DNA of 64,000 bases, taken from positions 1-64,000 of the forward strand of contig NW_023367256.1 of assembly GCF_902167145.1 (NCBI RefSeq), written 5' to 3'. Positions 47,301 to 57,480 of the stretch are shown one piece after another; position 1 is the first letter of the stretch; every line of letters begins with the position of its first letter. Position numbers and translations under genes: made by a program. The notes under the pieces are model-generated. The model worked only from the letters and a program-made list of their open reading frames with translations, ran no database searches and was not told where the DNA came from. The DNA is from Zea mays (lineage: Eukaryota; Streptophyta; Magnoliopsida; Poales; Poaceae).

Positions 47301-48283
47301 GACAAGGTTTTTATTGGCCGAAGGCAGCTTCGGATGCAGCTGAGTTAGTTCAAAAGTGCGAAGGTTGTCAGAAATGTGCAAGAGATCAAAAACAACCTTC
47401 GTCTTTGACACAGCTAATACAACCCATCTGGCCATTGCAAAGGTGGGGCCTCGATCTGCTGGGCCCATTACCACCGGCTCAGGGCAATCTGAAATATGTT
47501 GTAGTTGCTGTGGAATATTTTTCCAAGTGGATTGAGGCGAAGCCATTAGCTACAATAACTTCGGCCACTGTTCAAAAATTTTTCTGGCAGAATATTGTCT
47601 GTCGCTTCGGAGTGCCGAAGGCTATAACTGTAGATAATGGAACACAATTTGACTCCGAAGAATTCAGAAATTTTTGTGATCAAATTGGCACGAAGATCCA
47701 CTTTGCGTCAGTCAGGCACCCGGAGTCGAATGGGCTTGTTGAAAGGGCCAACGGCATCATAATGACAGGAATAATGAAGCTAATCTTCAATCAACCAAGG
47801 GGAAAGTGGCCAGATCAGCTTACCAAGGTGGTATGGAGCCATAACACAACAACATCAAGATCTACAGGATTCACCCCATTTAAGTTGTTATTTGGTGACG
47901 AAGCAATAACCCCGGAAGAAGCAAAAGCTGGATCAATAAGAGTGGTAGCTTCGGCAGAATCAGGTCCCGAAGATACTTGTCTCGTGGAAAAAGATGCCCT
48001 AGAAGGGATCAGGCTTCAGGCCGTGGAGAATATCAATAAGTACCAGGCTGAAACGGTTAAATGGCGAGATAGAAAGGTCCGGCTAAAAAATATTGAGCCA
48101 GGACACTTGGTGCTTCGGAGAGTGGCCAATCCGGATACAGTGGGCAAATTGCAACTGAAGTGGGAAGGGCCTTTCTTAGTAGCATCTTCGTCAAGGCCTG
48201 GTTCGTACAGACTGAAGGACATGGATGGCAATGAAATTCCAAGATCTTGGAATGCGGATGAGCTTCGGCGGTTTTATGTATAA
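44330..48283 (+). CDS. pol: E2 pol polyprotein: protease, RT, dual RNase H, integrase
   Basis: Intact 1317-codon frame, the same length as in E1. I count five differing residues (positions 157, 306, 768, 780 and 1049), none in catalytic motifs. Visible motifs are LVDTGSAAD (protease), YVDDIIVKS (RT), FCDGSWG with downstream E and D residues (second RNase H), the integrase HHCC finger and a D-35-E triad ending in GLVERANG. The first 45 residues (MASFNTQAGAASASKL...) are short and polar and have no capsid or zinc-knuckle features. The ATG is 26 bp after the primer-binding site, leaving no room for an upstream gag. The product should act in cytoplasmic particles and then the nucleus. Confidence 0.95.
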   Translation: MASFNTQAGAASASKLVLPITGGSCSEPANKKQKKEAQRRVQHVGVQGPFIKSKWSHIPITFSQEDLQLKDYPHNDAMVISCVIKGFLVHNVLVDTGSAADIIFAKAFRQMQEPEDKIHDATHPLCGFGGRQIVALGKITMPVTFGFVNNTRTEQIVFDIVDMEYPYNAIIGRGTLNAFEAILHPAYLCMKIPSDQGPIAIHGSQEAARRAEGSWTDSKAIHNIDGVEACEQYKFRREKAASADQPKPMLLCEDIAEQKVLLGSQLSEDQEKTLIRFLFNNKDVFAWSANDLCGVNRDVIEHSLNVDPSFRPRKQRLRKMSDDKAEGARNEVKRLLSAGVIREVKYPEWLANTVMVKKANGKWRMCIDFTDLNKACPKDEFPLPRIDSLVDAAASSELMSLLDCYSGYHQIWMKKEDEPKTSFITPSGTYCYLRMPEGLKNAGGSFSRMTAKVLQSQIGRNVLTYVDDIIVKSTKQEDHIADLQETFASFRQAGLKLNPEKCVFGVKKGKFLGCLVSTKGIEANPNKIEAILRMEPPTTRKGAQRLTGRLASLNRFISRSAERNLPFFEVLKSAEVFQWGPAQQKAFEELKQYLIDLTTLTPPMPGAPLLLYVAASHSAVSAALVQEKFDGQIKKQVPVYFVSEVLSVSKKNYTELEKVLYAVLMASRKLRHYFQAYNIIVPSSQPLKDIMRNKEATGRIGKWAAELNEFYIDYVHRSSIQSQALADFIADWTPGAQGEEANKDAEAWTVFCDGSWGTFGAGAAAVLISPSKVKTCYAARLDFSCTNNIAEYEALLLGLRKLKAMGIRRAILKTDSQIVSGHIDKSCKAKDPKLEKYLDTVRRIEASFEGFSVKNIPRGQNEHADLLARSAAQGLPLPSDVFFETIKAPSVELLERAVLTISPVYSEDWRTEIISYLQGNFLSDDEAYNKRIEARARPYIIIEGELYKHGVCAPLLKCLSRAEGIELMKEIHAGLCGSHIGSRPLLGKVFRQGFYWPKAASDAAELVQKCEGCQKCARDQKQPSSLTQLIQPIWPLQRWGLDLLGPLPPAQGNLKYVVVAVEYFSKWIEAKPLATITSATVQKFFWQNIVCRFGVPKAITVDNGTQFDSEEFRNFCDQIGTKIHFASVRHPESNGLVERANGIIMTGIMKLIFNQPRGKWPDQLTKVVWSHNTTTSRSTGFTPFKLLFGDEAITPEEAKAGSIRVVASAESGPEDTCLVEKDALEGIRLQAVENINKYQAETVKWRDRKVRLKNIEPGHLVLRRVANPDTVGKLQLKWEGPFLVASSSRPGSYRLKDMDGNEIPRSWNADELRRFYV

Positions 48284-49525
48284 CTCGATGTAATTTTGAC
48301 TTTTCTTTTCTTTTTCATGGCACCCTTTTCCTTTCTAAAGGGGGAGAAAGGTTTTTAATGGGGCCATCACATGTAATTTTTCTTTTTAGATTTATAAGAG
48401 CAAAATCCCCCAAAGATGTACATGTAAAAGCTGAGAGCGCACCATCGAGTGCCGAAACCAAAAAAGAGAAAAAGCTCCAAAGACGTCCCTAAGGGGATGC
48501 AGAGCTTACAGCGAAAAGTCAACGCTGATTCCGCCGAAAGTAAAAGGCGAAGAAGCTCCAAAGTCGTTCCCAAGGGAATGCAGAGCTTATACCGTCTAAG
48601 TAAAAGACGAAGAAGCTCCAAAGACGTCCCTAAGGGGATGCAGAGCTTACAGCGAAAAGTCAACGCTGACATTGCCTAAGTAAGAGGCGAAGAAGCTCCA
48701 AAGTCGTTCTTAAGGGAATGCAGAGCTAATGTGTGGTTGTTTCCAAGTAATGGCTGACAATATGGCTTCGGACATATGCTTCGGACATTCATTCGTGCAT
48801 TACATTACATCATAACATTCGCATGCATAAGCATTCATTCATAGCATTTGTGTTCCCAAGTGGCTGCTTCGGCAAAAAAGCTTCGGAGAAGTGCCTTTTT
48901 ATGACTTGTTACGCTATGTTGTGTGCAAAAGTGAAAAGTTCCGTTGCTTTGGCACAAAGAAAAGTTTCAGTATAAGGGAGAACTGGATTTTTATGAATCG
49001 TTGTATATAAGAGTAGCAGTCTTTTATGTTTTGCTATGTAAAAGCTTCGGCAGAAAGAAGAAGTAGTCTTTTATGTCTTGCTATGTAAAAGCTTCGGCAG
49101 AAAGAAGAAGTAGTCTTTTATGTCTTGCTATGTAAAAGCTTCGGCAGAAAGAAGAAGTAGTCTTTTATGTCTTGCTATGTAAAAGCTTCGGCAGAAAGAA
49201 GAAGTAGTTTTTTATGTTTTGCTATGTGAAGAAAAGCTTTGGCAAAAAGAGGAAGCGACCGTTTAGGCTTCGTTGTGTACGAAAAGAAGGGAAGGTGTTT
49301 TTTCGCCTTCGGCTCAAAATACTGATTTCGTCCACATCAAAGCGACTCAATCGAAGGGTAAGGATATATTACAAGGTATGTACAAAGTTCCTTGAGAACA
49401 GTTCAATTGTATTTACAAAACTTGTTACAAAAGTATCCTGAGTTTTTTCCTATAGTACATTTCTACTGATCTTCATTAAGTTTCAGCTTCGGCGACAGTT
49501 TCGGCGACAGTTTCGGCGACATAAC
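48284..49525. other. Intergenic spacer of E2 between the convergent genes, with two tandem-repeat clusters
   Basis: No gene is seen. About 48463-48730 holds the GGGATGCAGAGCTTACAGCG / GGAATGCAGAGCTTATACCG repeats (four units of 60-81 bp), also present in E1. About 49021-49256 holds four near-identical units of ~47 bp (AAAAGCTTCGGCAGAAAGAA...) and one diverged fifth, more copies than in E1. A short triplication GTTTCGGCGACA sits near 49497-49520, just after the antisense stop codon. Open frames across the repeats are accidental. Confidence 0.75.
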
Positions 49526-52406
49526 TTAGGCATCATCTTCACCTTCGTCAACCTACATAAATCAAGGAATCGTGAGTAAAAATCAAGTGCAAAGAAAAAG
49601 GTATTATCTCTTACTGGTTCAAGATGGCTTCGTGCTTCATCTCCAGCCTTCTCCCGCCCGCCTTTTGTCCATATCATTTTTATAAATCTGTTGGAGATAC
49701 TTCGGGCAAGGTCAGGCATATCATCCAGGATTGATGGAGATAAGGCGAAGTTGGGCCTGTTAACAACTTTTCCATGTTCACAGCCAGCCTTCATGAAGGC
49801 TGCAGCAGTCCCTCGAGAAGCTACCCAGGCACAGAAATCACCATGCCCAGCTATGACTTCGTCGAGCTCGTCAATTTCCCCCTCAATGTGTTCGAAGGTT
49901 TGTGGTAGGTCTTCAGCTGAGGGGGTAAATTTTTCGCTGCTAGCTCCAACCGAATGAAAAATCTTTCTTAGTCGCTGAATGCACTTGTTGCTAAATTCTA
50001 GGCATTTTTCTTGAAGATTTGTCAGTAATTTTCTCAAATCCGAATTTTGCTGAGCTTCGGCTTCAAGTTTTGCATTGAGATCTTGTTTTTCTTGTTCGAA
50101 CTGCTCAGACTGGCGGAGAAGCTTCGTGTTCAGTTCTAATATTTTTGCTTCAGCTTCCGCCAGTAAACCTTCGGCTGCCTGGAGTTCGAAGTTCTTTTTC
50201 TCAAAAGCATCTGATTGTTCCTTTATTTTGTTTTCCAAATTTTCAATTATAACTTCATGCTTTTTATCTTCAAGATCCTGCTGCATTTGTAAGGCCTTGC
50301 TCAATAGCATACTCTACACAAACACAACCTTCATCAGACATGTTTTTGTTAGGAGCAATAAAAGTTAGGGGACAAGTCATTTACCTTGAAGTTGGAGTAA
50401 AACAAACTACCAACGACATGTTGTCGTCGGTAGCGGCTGATATCTGACTCCAACTTCGGAAAACCGATACTCTTTGATAAAGTACCGATGACCTTAGCCC
50501 CAGCTGAGTCCCGGATGCAGCCCAGTTGTTCATCATCTACACCCCCAAATAGGAGGGCACCTGACTTGTACCCGCAAGACTTGGCGTATTCTTTAAGTTC
50601 TTCTATTTCCTCCTTCGTCAGTTTTTGCCCAACTAAGTTCTGGAAAGTGTATGCTTCGTCATCCGAAGGGTCTTCGGCTATTTCTTTTCCTTTTTCAGGC
50701 ACTGTGGCCATGGTTTTTTCAGTAGTAGCACCAGTTTCTTCCGCGGCCATGTCTTCCAAAATCTTGTTGATATTCGTAATCGTGGTTTCTAAGTTTGTAT
50801 CTTCGGCTGTAGCGGCTTCGGTAGCCGCGACCTCCGAAGTTACACCTTCAACGATTGCTGCACCTTCGGCAGCTGCCGTTTTTTGGATTGACGCCCTTGG
50901 CGGCGTCTTATCGATAACTTCAGTTACCGCAATGATTCTTTGCCGCTTGGGTTTGCTTGTCTTCGTCTGATCCGGCTCGTCCACCTTTCGAAAAAGCTTC
51001 GTCAGTTGGAGCCCTAGTGGACTTAGCTTCGTAGGCATGGGTTCAGTCATTACCTTTAAAATTTCTTCTATGTCGCTAGTAGAAGGCGGTGTGGGGGTTC
51101 TCTCTTCTTCGGATATTTTCCGTTTCGGAGTTGATATTTTCCTTTTCTTCGGAATTTTCTTCTCTGCTGCTGGTTGCTCTTCATCCTTGGTCAGAATTTC
51201 AGCCACTCTTTTTCTTTTGTGGCCTCCGGCACCCTTATTCAACTGCTCATAGTCTGGATACTCGAAGCCCAGGGCATCGAATACTCGGTTCAGCCTTCGC
51301 TTCGGCCGGGTGCCGAAGGCTGCTGTCATTAATTGATCCTCCTTTTTGGAGTAATTCCCCAAGATTTCATTGCACATTGTCTCAACTGTGTCTAACCACT
51401 CTTTGCAGGGTTTCTTAAAGTACTTCTTGAATTTAAAGTGATAAGGCAGACGAACAAGCTCCCCCTCCTTCTTCTCTCCCTCCAGCTTCGGCATCTCCCA
51501 CTCTTTTAAAGTAGGGAAAACTCTGAATGCCAAAAATTCCTGAACTAGATCCCTGGTGCCAATATGTTCTGAAATAATTTCGAATTCACCCAGAGCGGCC
51601 CAGGTAGGACCCTTTAAATCGCCGATGTGGCAGTGTGGCCTCGTCTCTCCGAAGATTAATTCCAGAGGGCTTTGTACCAATTTTTCTCTGTCTTCGTCAA
51701 CTTTTACGTAGAACCACTCAGACTTCCAGCCTGCTGGCCATTTGCTTCGGTAGCTGATGACAGGACACTTTGCTGTCTTCCGGTAGGCAAAATTGTAACA
51801 GCCGAAATTATCATGTAGTCCGTCTGTTCTGGCCTTTGTTTGGTAATGTAATTCGTGGGCTCGGCAGAAGCTGTCGGCAAACGGTTCCACAGCTTGGCTT
51901 CGGAGGGCCCAGATATAAACATTGAGTCTAACGATGGCGTTAGGAGTCAATTGGTGAAAATAAATGCCAAACTTTTGCAACACATCTCCAATAATTCCAT
52001 GGAGAGGAAATCTCAGCCCAGCTTTTAAAAAGCTTTTGAAAATTACAATCTCATCCTTCTCTGGCTTCGGGGTAGTCTCCTCTCCTCCGAAGCGAAGTAG
52101 CTTCTTCTGATCTTCTTTGAAAAAACCTGCTTTTACCATCTTCGCAAGGTCAGCCTTTGAAACAGTTGATTTTCCAAAATCCAGGTGACTGGGCTTGCTG
52201 GGTGTAGCCATGTGGTAGTCATCTCCGGAGTCAGCCCCATCAATGTTTTCTTCTTCGGCTGTTGTCGGGTTTGCTTCGGCACCAGGCCTCTCTTCCGCAG
52301 TCACTAGACCGGAGCGCTGCATCGCTTCGGAGATGGGCACAGTGTTTGAACCTTCGGCTTCGTCTCCCTCACGTACAACTTTGGCAGTAGATCGAATTCT
52401 CGCCAT
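49526..52406 (-). CDS. Antisense gene of E2: three predicted exons, N-terminal gypsy-type domain plus coiled coil
   Basis: Exon 1 is 52406-50385 (674 codons, exactly as in E1), from MARIRSTAKVV to FYSNFK. Intron 1 (50384-50314, 71 bp) has AAG|GTAAAT and TTTGTGTAG|AGT ends. Exon 2 (50313-49615, 233 codons) continues in frame with SMLLSKALQMQQDLEDKK, a coiled coil, then the conserved C-terminal half with AGHGDFCAWVASRG. Intron 2 (49614-49553, 62 bp) has CCA|GTAAGAG and TTTATGTAG|GTT ends. Exon 3 (49552-49526) encodes VDEGEDDA and stop. The predicted protein is 915 residues. Exon 1 carries the PF04195-like domain at about 105-260 and KR-rich, possibly nuclear-targeting stretches around 400-440. 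Exons end in phase 0 throughout. The function is unknown; antisense ORFs in this position are known in Tat elements, but splicing here is inferred from sequence only. Confidence 0.8.
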
Positions 52407-52602
52407 TTGATTTTAAGTTTGGGAAGTCAGAAACTTTTTACTTTTTTCTTCTCTCCGAAGCTCTTCTTTCTGACGAAGCGGACGTTGAGAAGCACCTTCG
52501 TTCGATTTTGGGACTTAAGCTTCGGCTATGATGAAAAATTTCGGCAGCAAAACAGTGCAAATAGCAATGAATGCTGTAGTAACTTCACAACTACTTGTCA
52601 GT

Positions 52603-52609
52603 TTATATA
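52603..52609 (-). promoter_or_regulatory. TATA box of the E2 antisense gene
   Basis: The minus strand reads CTATATAAAC about 195 bp upstream of the antisense ATG at 52406. It is outside the LTR and conserved in E1 and element A. Confidence 0.6.
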
Positions 52610-52853
52610 GTGCTGCAGGTAAGAACGCGAAGCGGCGGAATTGTTACACCAGGCGCACAGTAACTCGTACCCGCTGCGCAGTGGACCGCAAGGATCAAAC
52701 AGTAACTCTGCAAGGTGGGACCGACACGCGCTCGGAAGTCGGATCGCTTCTCCGCAACGAGCTCAGGGAAGGTGTTTTTTGGACCTTCGGCTTCCCGAAG
52801 CTGAAGAGGCTTTTTTCACGGGTCAAGCTCGTTACGAAGAACGATCTAGCACC

Positions 52854-52867
52854 GCGAAAGGGGCTAC
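52854..52867 (+). other. Polypurine tract of E2
   Basis: GCGAAAGGGGCTAC directly before the TG of the 3' LTR. Confidence 0.85.
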
Positions 52868-53454
52868 TGTTGGGGTCGTGCTTCGGTGCGCCGAAGGTCT
52901 CACACGAAGAAGCAGCTTCGGCTGAAGTCGTCTCCAAGAGATGGCCGAAGGTCCCTTTTCATGGAGCTTCGGCGTTTTGAACCGACATAGAGATAGAATG
53001 ACCTTTTTACACATATAGGTCTGAGTCAATGCTATAAACTTTCGCAAGGGGCATAATTGTAATTTGTCACAGGCTGCGACCTGTGCCTATAAATAGATGA
53101 ACAGTACCTCTGTACTATTCACGTGAACCTGTCATTTGCTTCCGCATCACGCTTGTACTCTTGCCTTCCGCAGGACCGAAGGTACATTTGTAATTCAAAG
53201 CCATTTATATTCATTAATACAAGTAGAGATAATTCTATGACAATGTTTAAATGTTTATTTCATATTCTATGATTTATGCGAATGCTTCATTCTTCGTTGT
53301 TATGCTTACGAAGGTATGTCCTTCGTAACCTTCGTCCGAGATGCTTTATATCCCGAAGGGATATATCGTTATGGAGGACGAAGGACCTTAACACTTAACA
53401 TTTTTTGTGTTGCCTTGTTCTTAATTCTTAGCATTTGAGAACAAGTCCCCAACA
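52868..53454 (+). repeat. 3' LTR of E2 (587 bp)
   Basis: TGTTGGGGTCGTGC to CAAGTCCCCAACA, then the GAGCC target-site copy at 53455-53459. Confidence 0.95.
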
Positions 53455-53903
53455 GAGCCTCTGGTCGACGATCAATGGCCACACAACCCTAATTTTTGTC
53501 GAAAATAGCCATGAACGACCATTTTCAATAATACCGAAGGCTAACACGTACGAGTTTTTAACCAAGAAATGGTCTCCACCAGAAATCCAAGAATGTGATC
53601 TATGGCAAGGAAACATATGTGGGGTGAGGTGTATGAGCGTCTGGTCGATGATCAATGGCCACACAACCCCCATTTTTGTCGAAAATAGCCATGAACGACC
53701 ATTTTCAATAATACCGAAGGCTAACACCTACGGATTTTTGACCAAGAAATGGTCTCACCAGAAATCCAAGAATGTGATCTATGGCAAGGAAACATATGTG
53801 GGGTGAGGTGTATGAGCCTCTAGTTGATGATCAATGGCCACACAACCCCCATTTTTGTCGAAAATAGCCATGAACGACCATTTTCAAAAATACCAAAGGC
53901 TAA
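53455..53903 (+). repeat. 180-bp knob satellite, plus orientation, right of E2
   Basis: It resumes the monomer cut by E2 (GAGCC | GAGCCTCTGGTCGACG) and runs about 2.5 monomers to the inversion junction at about 53903/53904 (ACCAAAGGCTAA|TGGTCGTTC). Confidence 0.93.
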
Positions 53904-56900
53904 TGGTCGTTCATGGCTATTTTTGACAAAATGGGGGTTGTGTGGCCATTGATCATCGACCAGAGGCTCATACACCTCACTGCACATATGTTTCCTTGCC
54001 ATACATCACATTCTTGGATTTATGGTGGAGACCATTTCTTGGTCAAAAATCCGTAGGTGTTAGCCTTCGGTATTATTGAAAATGGTCGTTCATGGCTATT
54101 TTTGACAAAAATGGGGGTTGTGTGGCCATTGATCATCGACCAGAGGCTCGTACACCTCACCTCACATATGTTTCCTTGCCATAGATCACATTATCGGATT
54201 TCTGGTGGAGACCATTTCTTGGTCGAAAATCCATACGTGTTAGCCTTCGGTATTATTGAAAATGGTCGTTCATGGCTATTTTCGACAAAAATGGGGGTTG
54301 TGTGGCCATTGATCATCGACCAGAGGCTCATACACCTCACCCCACATATGTTTCCTTGCCATAGATCACATTCTTGGATTTCTGGTGGAGACCATTTCTT
54401 GGTCAAAAATCCGTAGGTGTTAGCCTTCGATATTATTGAAAATGGTCGTTCATGGCTATTTTCGACAAAAATGGGGGTTGTGTGGCCATTGATCATCGAC
54501 CAGAGGCTCATACACCTCACCCCACATATGTTTCCTTGCCATAGATCACATTTATGGATTTCTGGTGGAGACCAGTTCTTGGTCAAAAATCCGTAGGTGT
54601 TAGCCTTCGGTATTATTGTAAATGGTCATTCATGGCTATTTTCGACAAAAATGGGGGTTGTGTGGCCATTGATCGTCGACCAGAGGCTCATACACCTCAC
54701 CCCACATATGTTTCCTTGCCATAGATCACATTCTTGGATTTCTGGTGGAGACCATTTCTTGGTCAAAAACTCGTACGTGTTAGCCTTCGGTATTATTGAA
54801 AATGGTCGTTCATGGCTATTTTCGGCAAAATGGGGGTTGTGTGGCCATTGATCATCGACCAGACGCTCATACACCTCACCCCACATATGTTTCCTTGCCA
54901 TAGATCACATTCTTGGATTTCTGGTGGAGACCATTTCTTGGTCTAAAATCCGTAGGTGTTAGCCTCTAGTATTATTGAAAATGGTCGCTCATGGCTATTT
55001 TCATAAAAATGGGGGTTGTGTGGCCATTGATCATCGACAAGAGGCTCGTACACCTCACCCCACATATGTTTCCTTACCATAGATCACATTCTTGGAATTC
55101 TGGTGGAGACCATTTCTTGGTCTAAAATCCGTAGGTGTTAGCCTCTAGTATTATTGAAAATGGTCGCTCATGGCTATTTTCAAGGTCGCTCATGGCTATT
55201 TTCATAAAAAATGGGGGTTGTGTGGCCATTTATCATCGACTAGAGGCTCATACACCTCACCCCACATATGTTTCCTTGCCATAGATCACATTCTTGGATT
55301 TCTGGTGGAGACCATTTCTTGGTCTAAAATCCGTAGGTGTTAGCCTCTAGTATTATTGAAAATGGTCGCTCATGGCTATTTTCAAGGTCGCTCATGGCTA
55401 TTTTCATAAAAAATGGGGGTTGTGTGGCCATTTATCATCGACTAGAGGCTCATACACCTCACCCCACATATGTTTCCTTGCCATAGATCACATTCTAGGA
55501 TTTCTGGTGGAGACCATTTCTTGGTCAAAAATCCGTAGGTCTTAGCCTCTAATATTATTGAAAATGGTCGCTCATGGCTATTTTCATAAAAAAATGGGGG
55601 TTGTGTGGCCATTGATCGTCGACCAGAGGCTCATAAACCTCACCCCACATATGTTTCCTTGCCATAGATTACATTCTTGGATTTCTGGTGGAAACCATTT
55701 CTTGGTCAAAAACTCGTACGTGTTAGCCTTCGGTATTATTGAAAATGGTCATTCATGGCTATTTTCGGCAAAATGGGGGTTGTGTGGCCATTGATCATCG
55801 ACCAGAGGCTCGTACACCTCACCCCACATATGTTTCCTTGCCATAGATCACATTCTTGGATTTCTGGTGGAGACCATTTCTTGGTCAAAAATCCGTACGT
55901 GTTAGCCTTTGGTATTTTTGAAAATGGTCATTCATGGCTATTTTCGACAAAAATGGGGGTTGTGTGGCCATTGATCATCGACTAGAGGCTCATACACCTC
56001 ACCCCACATATGTTTCCTTGCCATAGATCACATTCTTGGATTTCTGGTGGAGACCATTTCTTGGTCAAAAATCCGTAGGTGTTAGCCTTCGGTATTATTG
56101 AAAATGGTCGTTCATGGCTATTTTCGACAAAAATGGGGGTTGTGTGGCCATTGATCATCGACCAGACGCTCATACACCTCACCCCACATATGTTTCCTTG
56201 CCATAGATCACATTCTTGGATTTCTGGTGGAGACCATTTCTTGGTCTAAAATCCATAGGTGTTAGCCTCTAGTATTATTGAAAATGGTCGCTCATGGCAA
56301 TTTTCAAGGTCGCTCATGGCTATTTTCATAAAAAATGGGGGTTGTGTGGCCATTTATCATCGACTAGAGGCTCATAAACCTCACCCCACATATGTTTCCT
56401 TGCCATAGATTACATTCTTGGATTTCTGGTGGAAACCATTTCTTGGTTAAAAACTCGTACGTGTTAGCCTTCGGTATTATTGAAAATGGTCATTCATGGC
56501 TATTTTCGGCAAAATGGGGGTTGTGTGGCCATTGATCATCGACTAGAGGCTCATACACCTCACCCCACATATGTTTCCTTGCCATAGATCACATTCTTGG
56601 ATTTCTGGTGGAGACCATTTCTTGGTCAAAAATCCGTAGGTGTTAGCCTTCGGTATTATTGAAAATGGTCGTTAATGGCTATTTTCGACAAAAATGGGGG
56701 TTGTGTGGCCATTGATCATCGACCAGACGCTCATACACCTCACCCCACATATGTTTCCTTGCCATAGATCACATTCTTGGATTTCTGGTGGAGACCATTT
56801 CTTTGTCTAAAATCCGTAGGTCTTAGCCTCTAGTATTATTGGAAATGGTCGCTCATGGCTATTTTCATAAAAAAAGGGGGTTGTGTGGCCATTTATCATC

Positions 56901-57426
56901 GACTAGAGGCTCATAAACCTCACCCCACATATGTTTCCTTGCCATAGATCACATTCTTGGATTTCTGGTGGAGACCATTTCTTGGTTAAAAACTCGTACG
57001 TGTTAGCCTTCGGTATTATTGAAAATGGTCGTTCATGGCTATTTTCGGCAAAATGGGGGTTGTGTGGCCATTGATCATCGACCAGAGGCTCGTACACCTC
57101 ACCCCACATATGTTTCCTTGCCATAGATCACATTCTTGGATTTCTGGTGGAGACCATTTCTTGGTCAAAAATCCGTACGTGTTAGCCTTTGGTATTTTTG
57201 AAAATGGTCATTCATGGCTATTTTCGACAAAAATGGGGGTTGTGTGGCCATTGATCATCGACTAGAGGCTCATACACCTCACCCCACATATGTTTCCTTG
57301 CCATAGATCACATTCTTGGATTTCTGGTGGAGACCATTTCTTGGTCAAAAATCAGTAGGTGTTAGCCTTCGGTATTATTGAAAATTGTCGTTCATGGCTA
57401 TTTTCGGGAAAATGGGGGTTGTGTGG

Positions 57427-57480
57427 TATGAGCCTCTGGTCGATGATCAATGGCCATTGATCATCGACCAGACGCTCATA
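57427..57480. repeat. 54-bp palindrome at a knob inversion junction
   Basis: Arms of 27 bp with no spacer meet between 57453 and 57454 (centre ATCAATGG|CCATTGAT). The only mismatch between the arms is CCTCT versus the complement of AGACG. Left of it the array is in minus orientation; the left arm is a plus-orientation piece of the monomer. Confidence 0.93.

Larger units (their letters stand above)
43699..53454 (+). mobile_element. E2: structurally complete Tat-type Ty3/gypsy retrotransposon with antisense gene
   Basis: 9756 bp, flanked by a perfect GAGCC duplication (43694-43698 and 53455-53459) within one knob monomer. Both LTRs are 587 bp and I found no difference between them on reading, so the insertion is very recent. 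Order: 5' LTR, primer-binding site, intact pol on the plus strand, spacer with tandem repeats, three-exon antisense gene on the minus strand, polypurine tract, 3' LTR. It is in opposite orientation to E1, of the same family, and likewise lacks gag. E1 and E2 LTRs differ from each other at roughly fifteen or more positions. Confidence 0.94.

Noticed and set aside
52528..52980. 150-codon plus-strand frame running from the antisense promoter region into the 3' LTR, also present in E1 (32473-32925, minus)
   Set aside because: The frame has the same length in both elements, but it overlaps the polypurine tract and LTR, is broken in element A, and has no recognisable domain. Its conservation is explained by the recent common origin.
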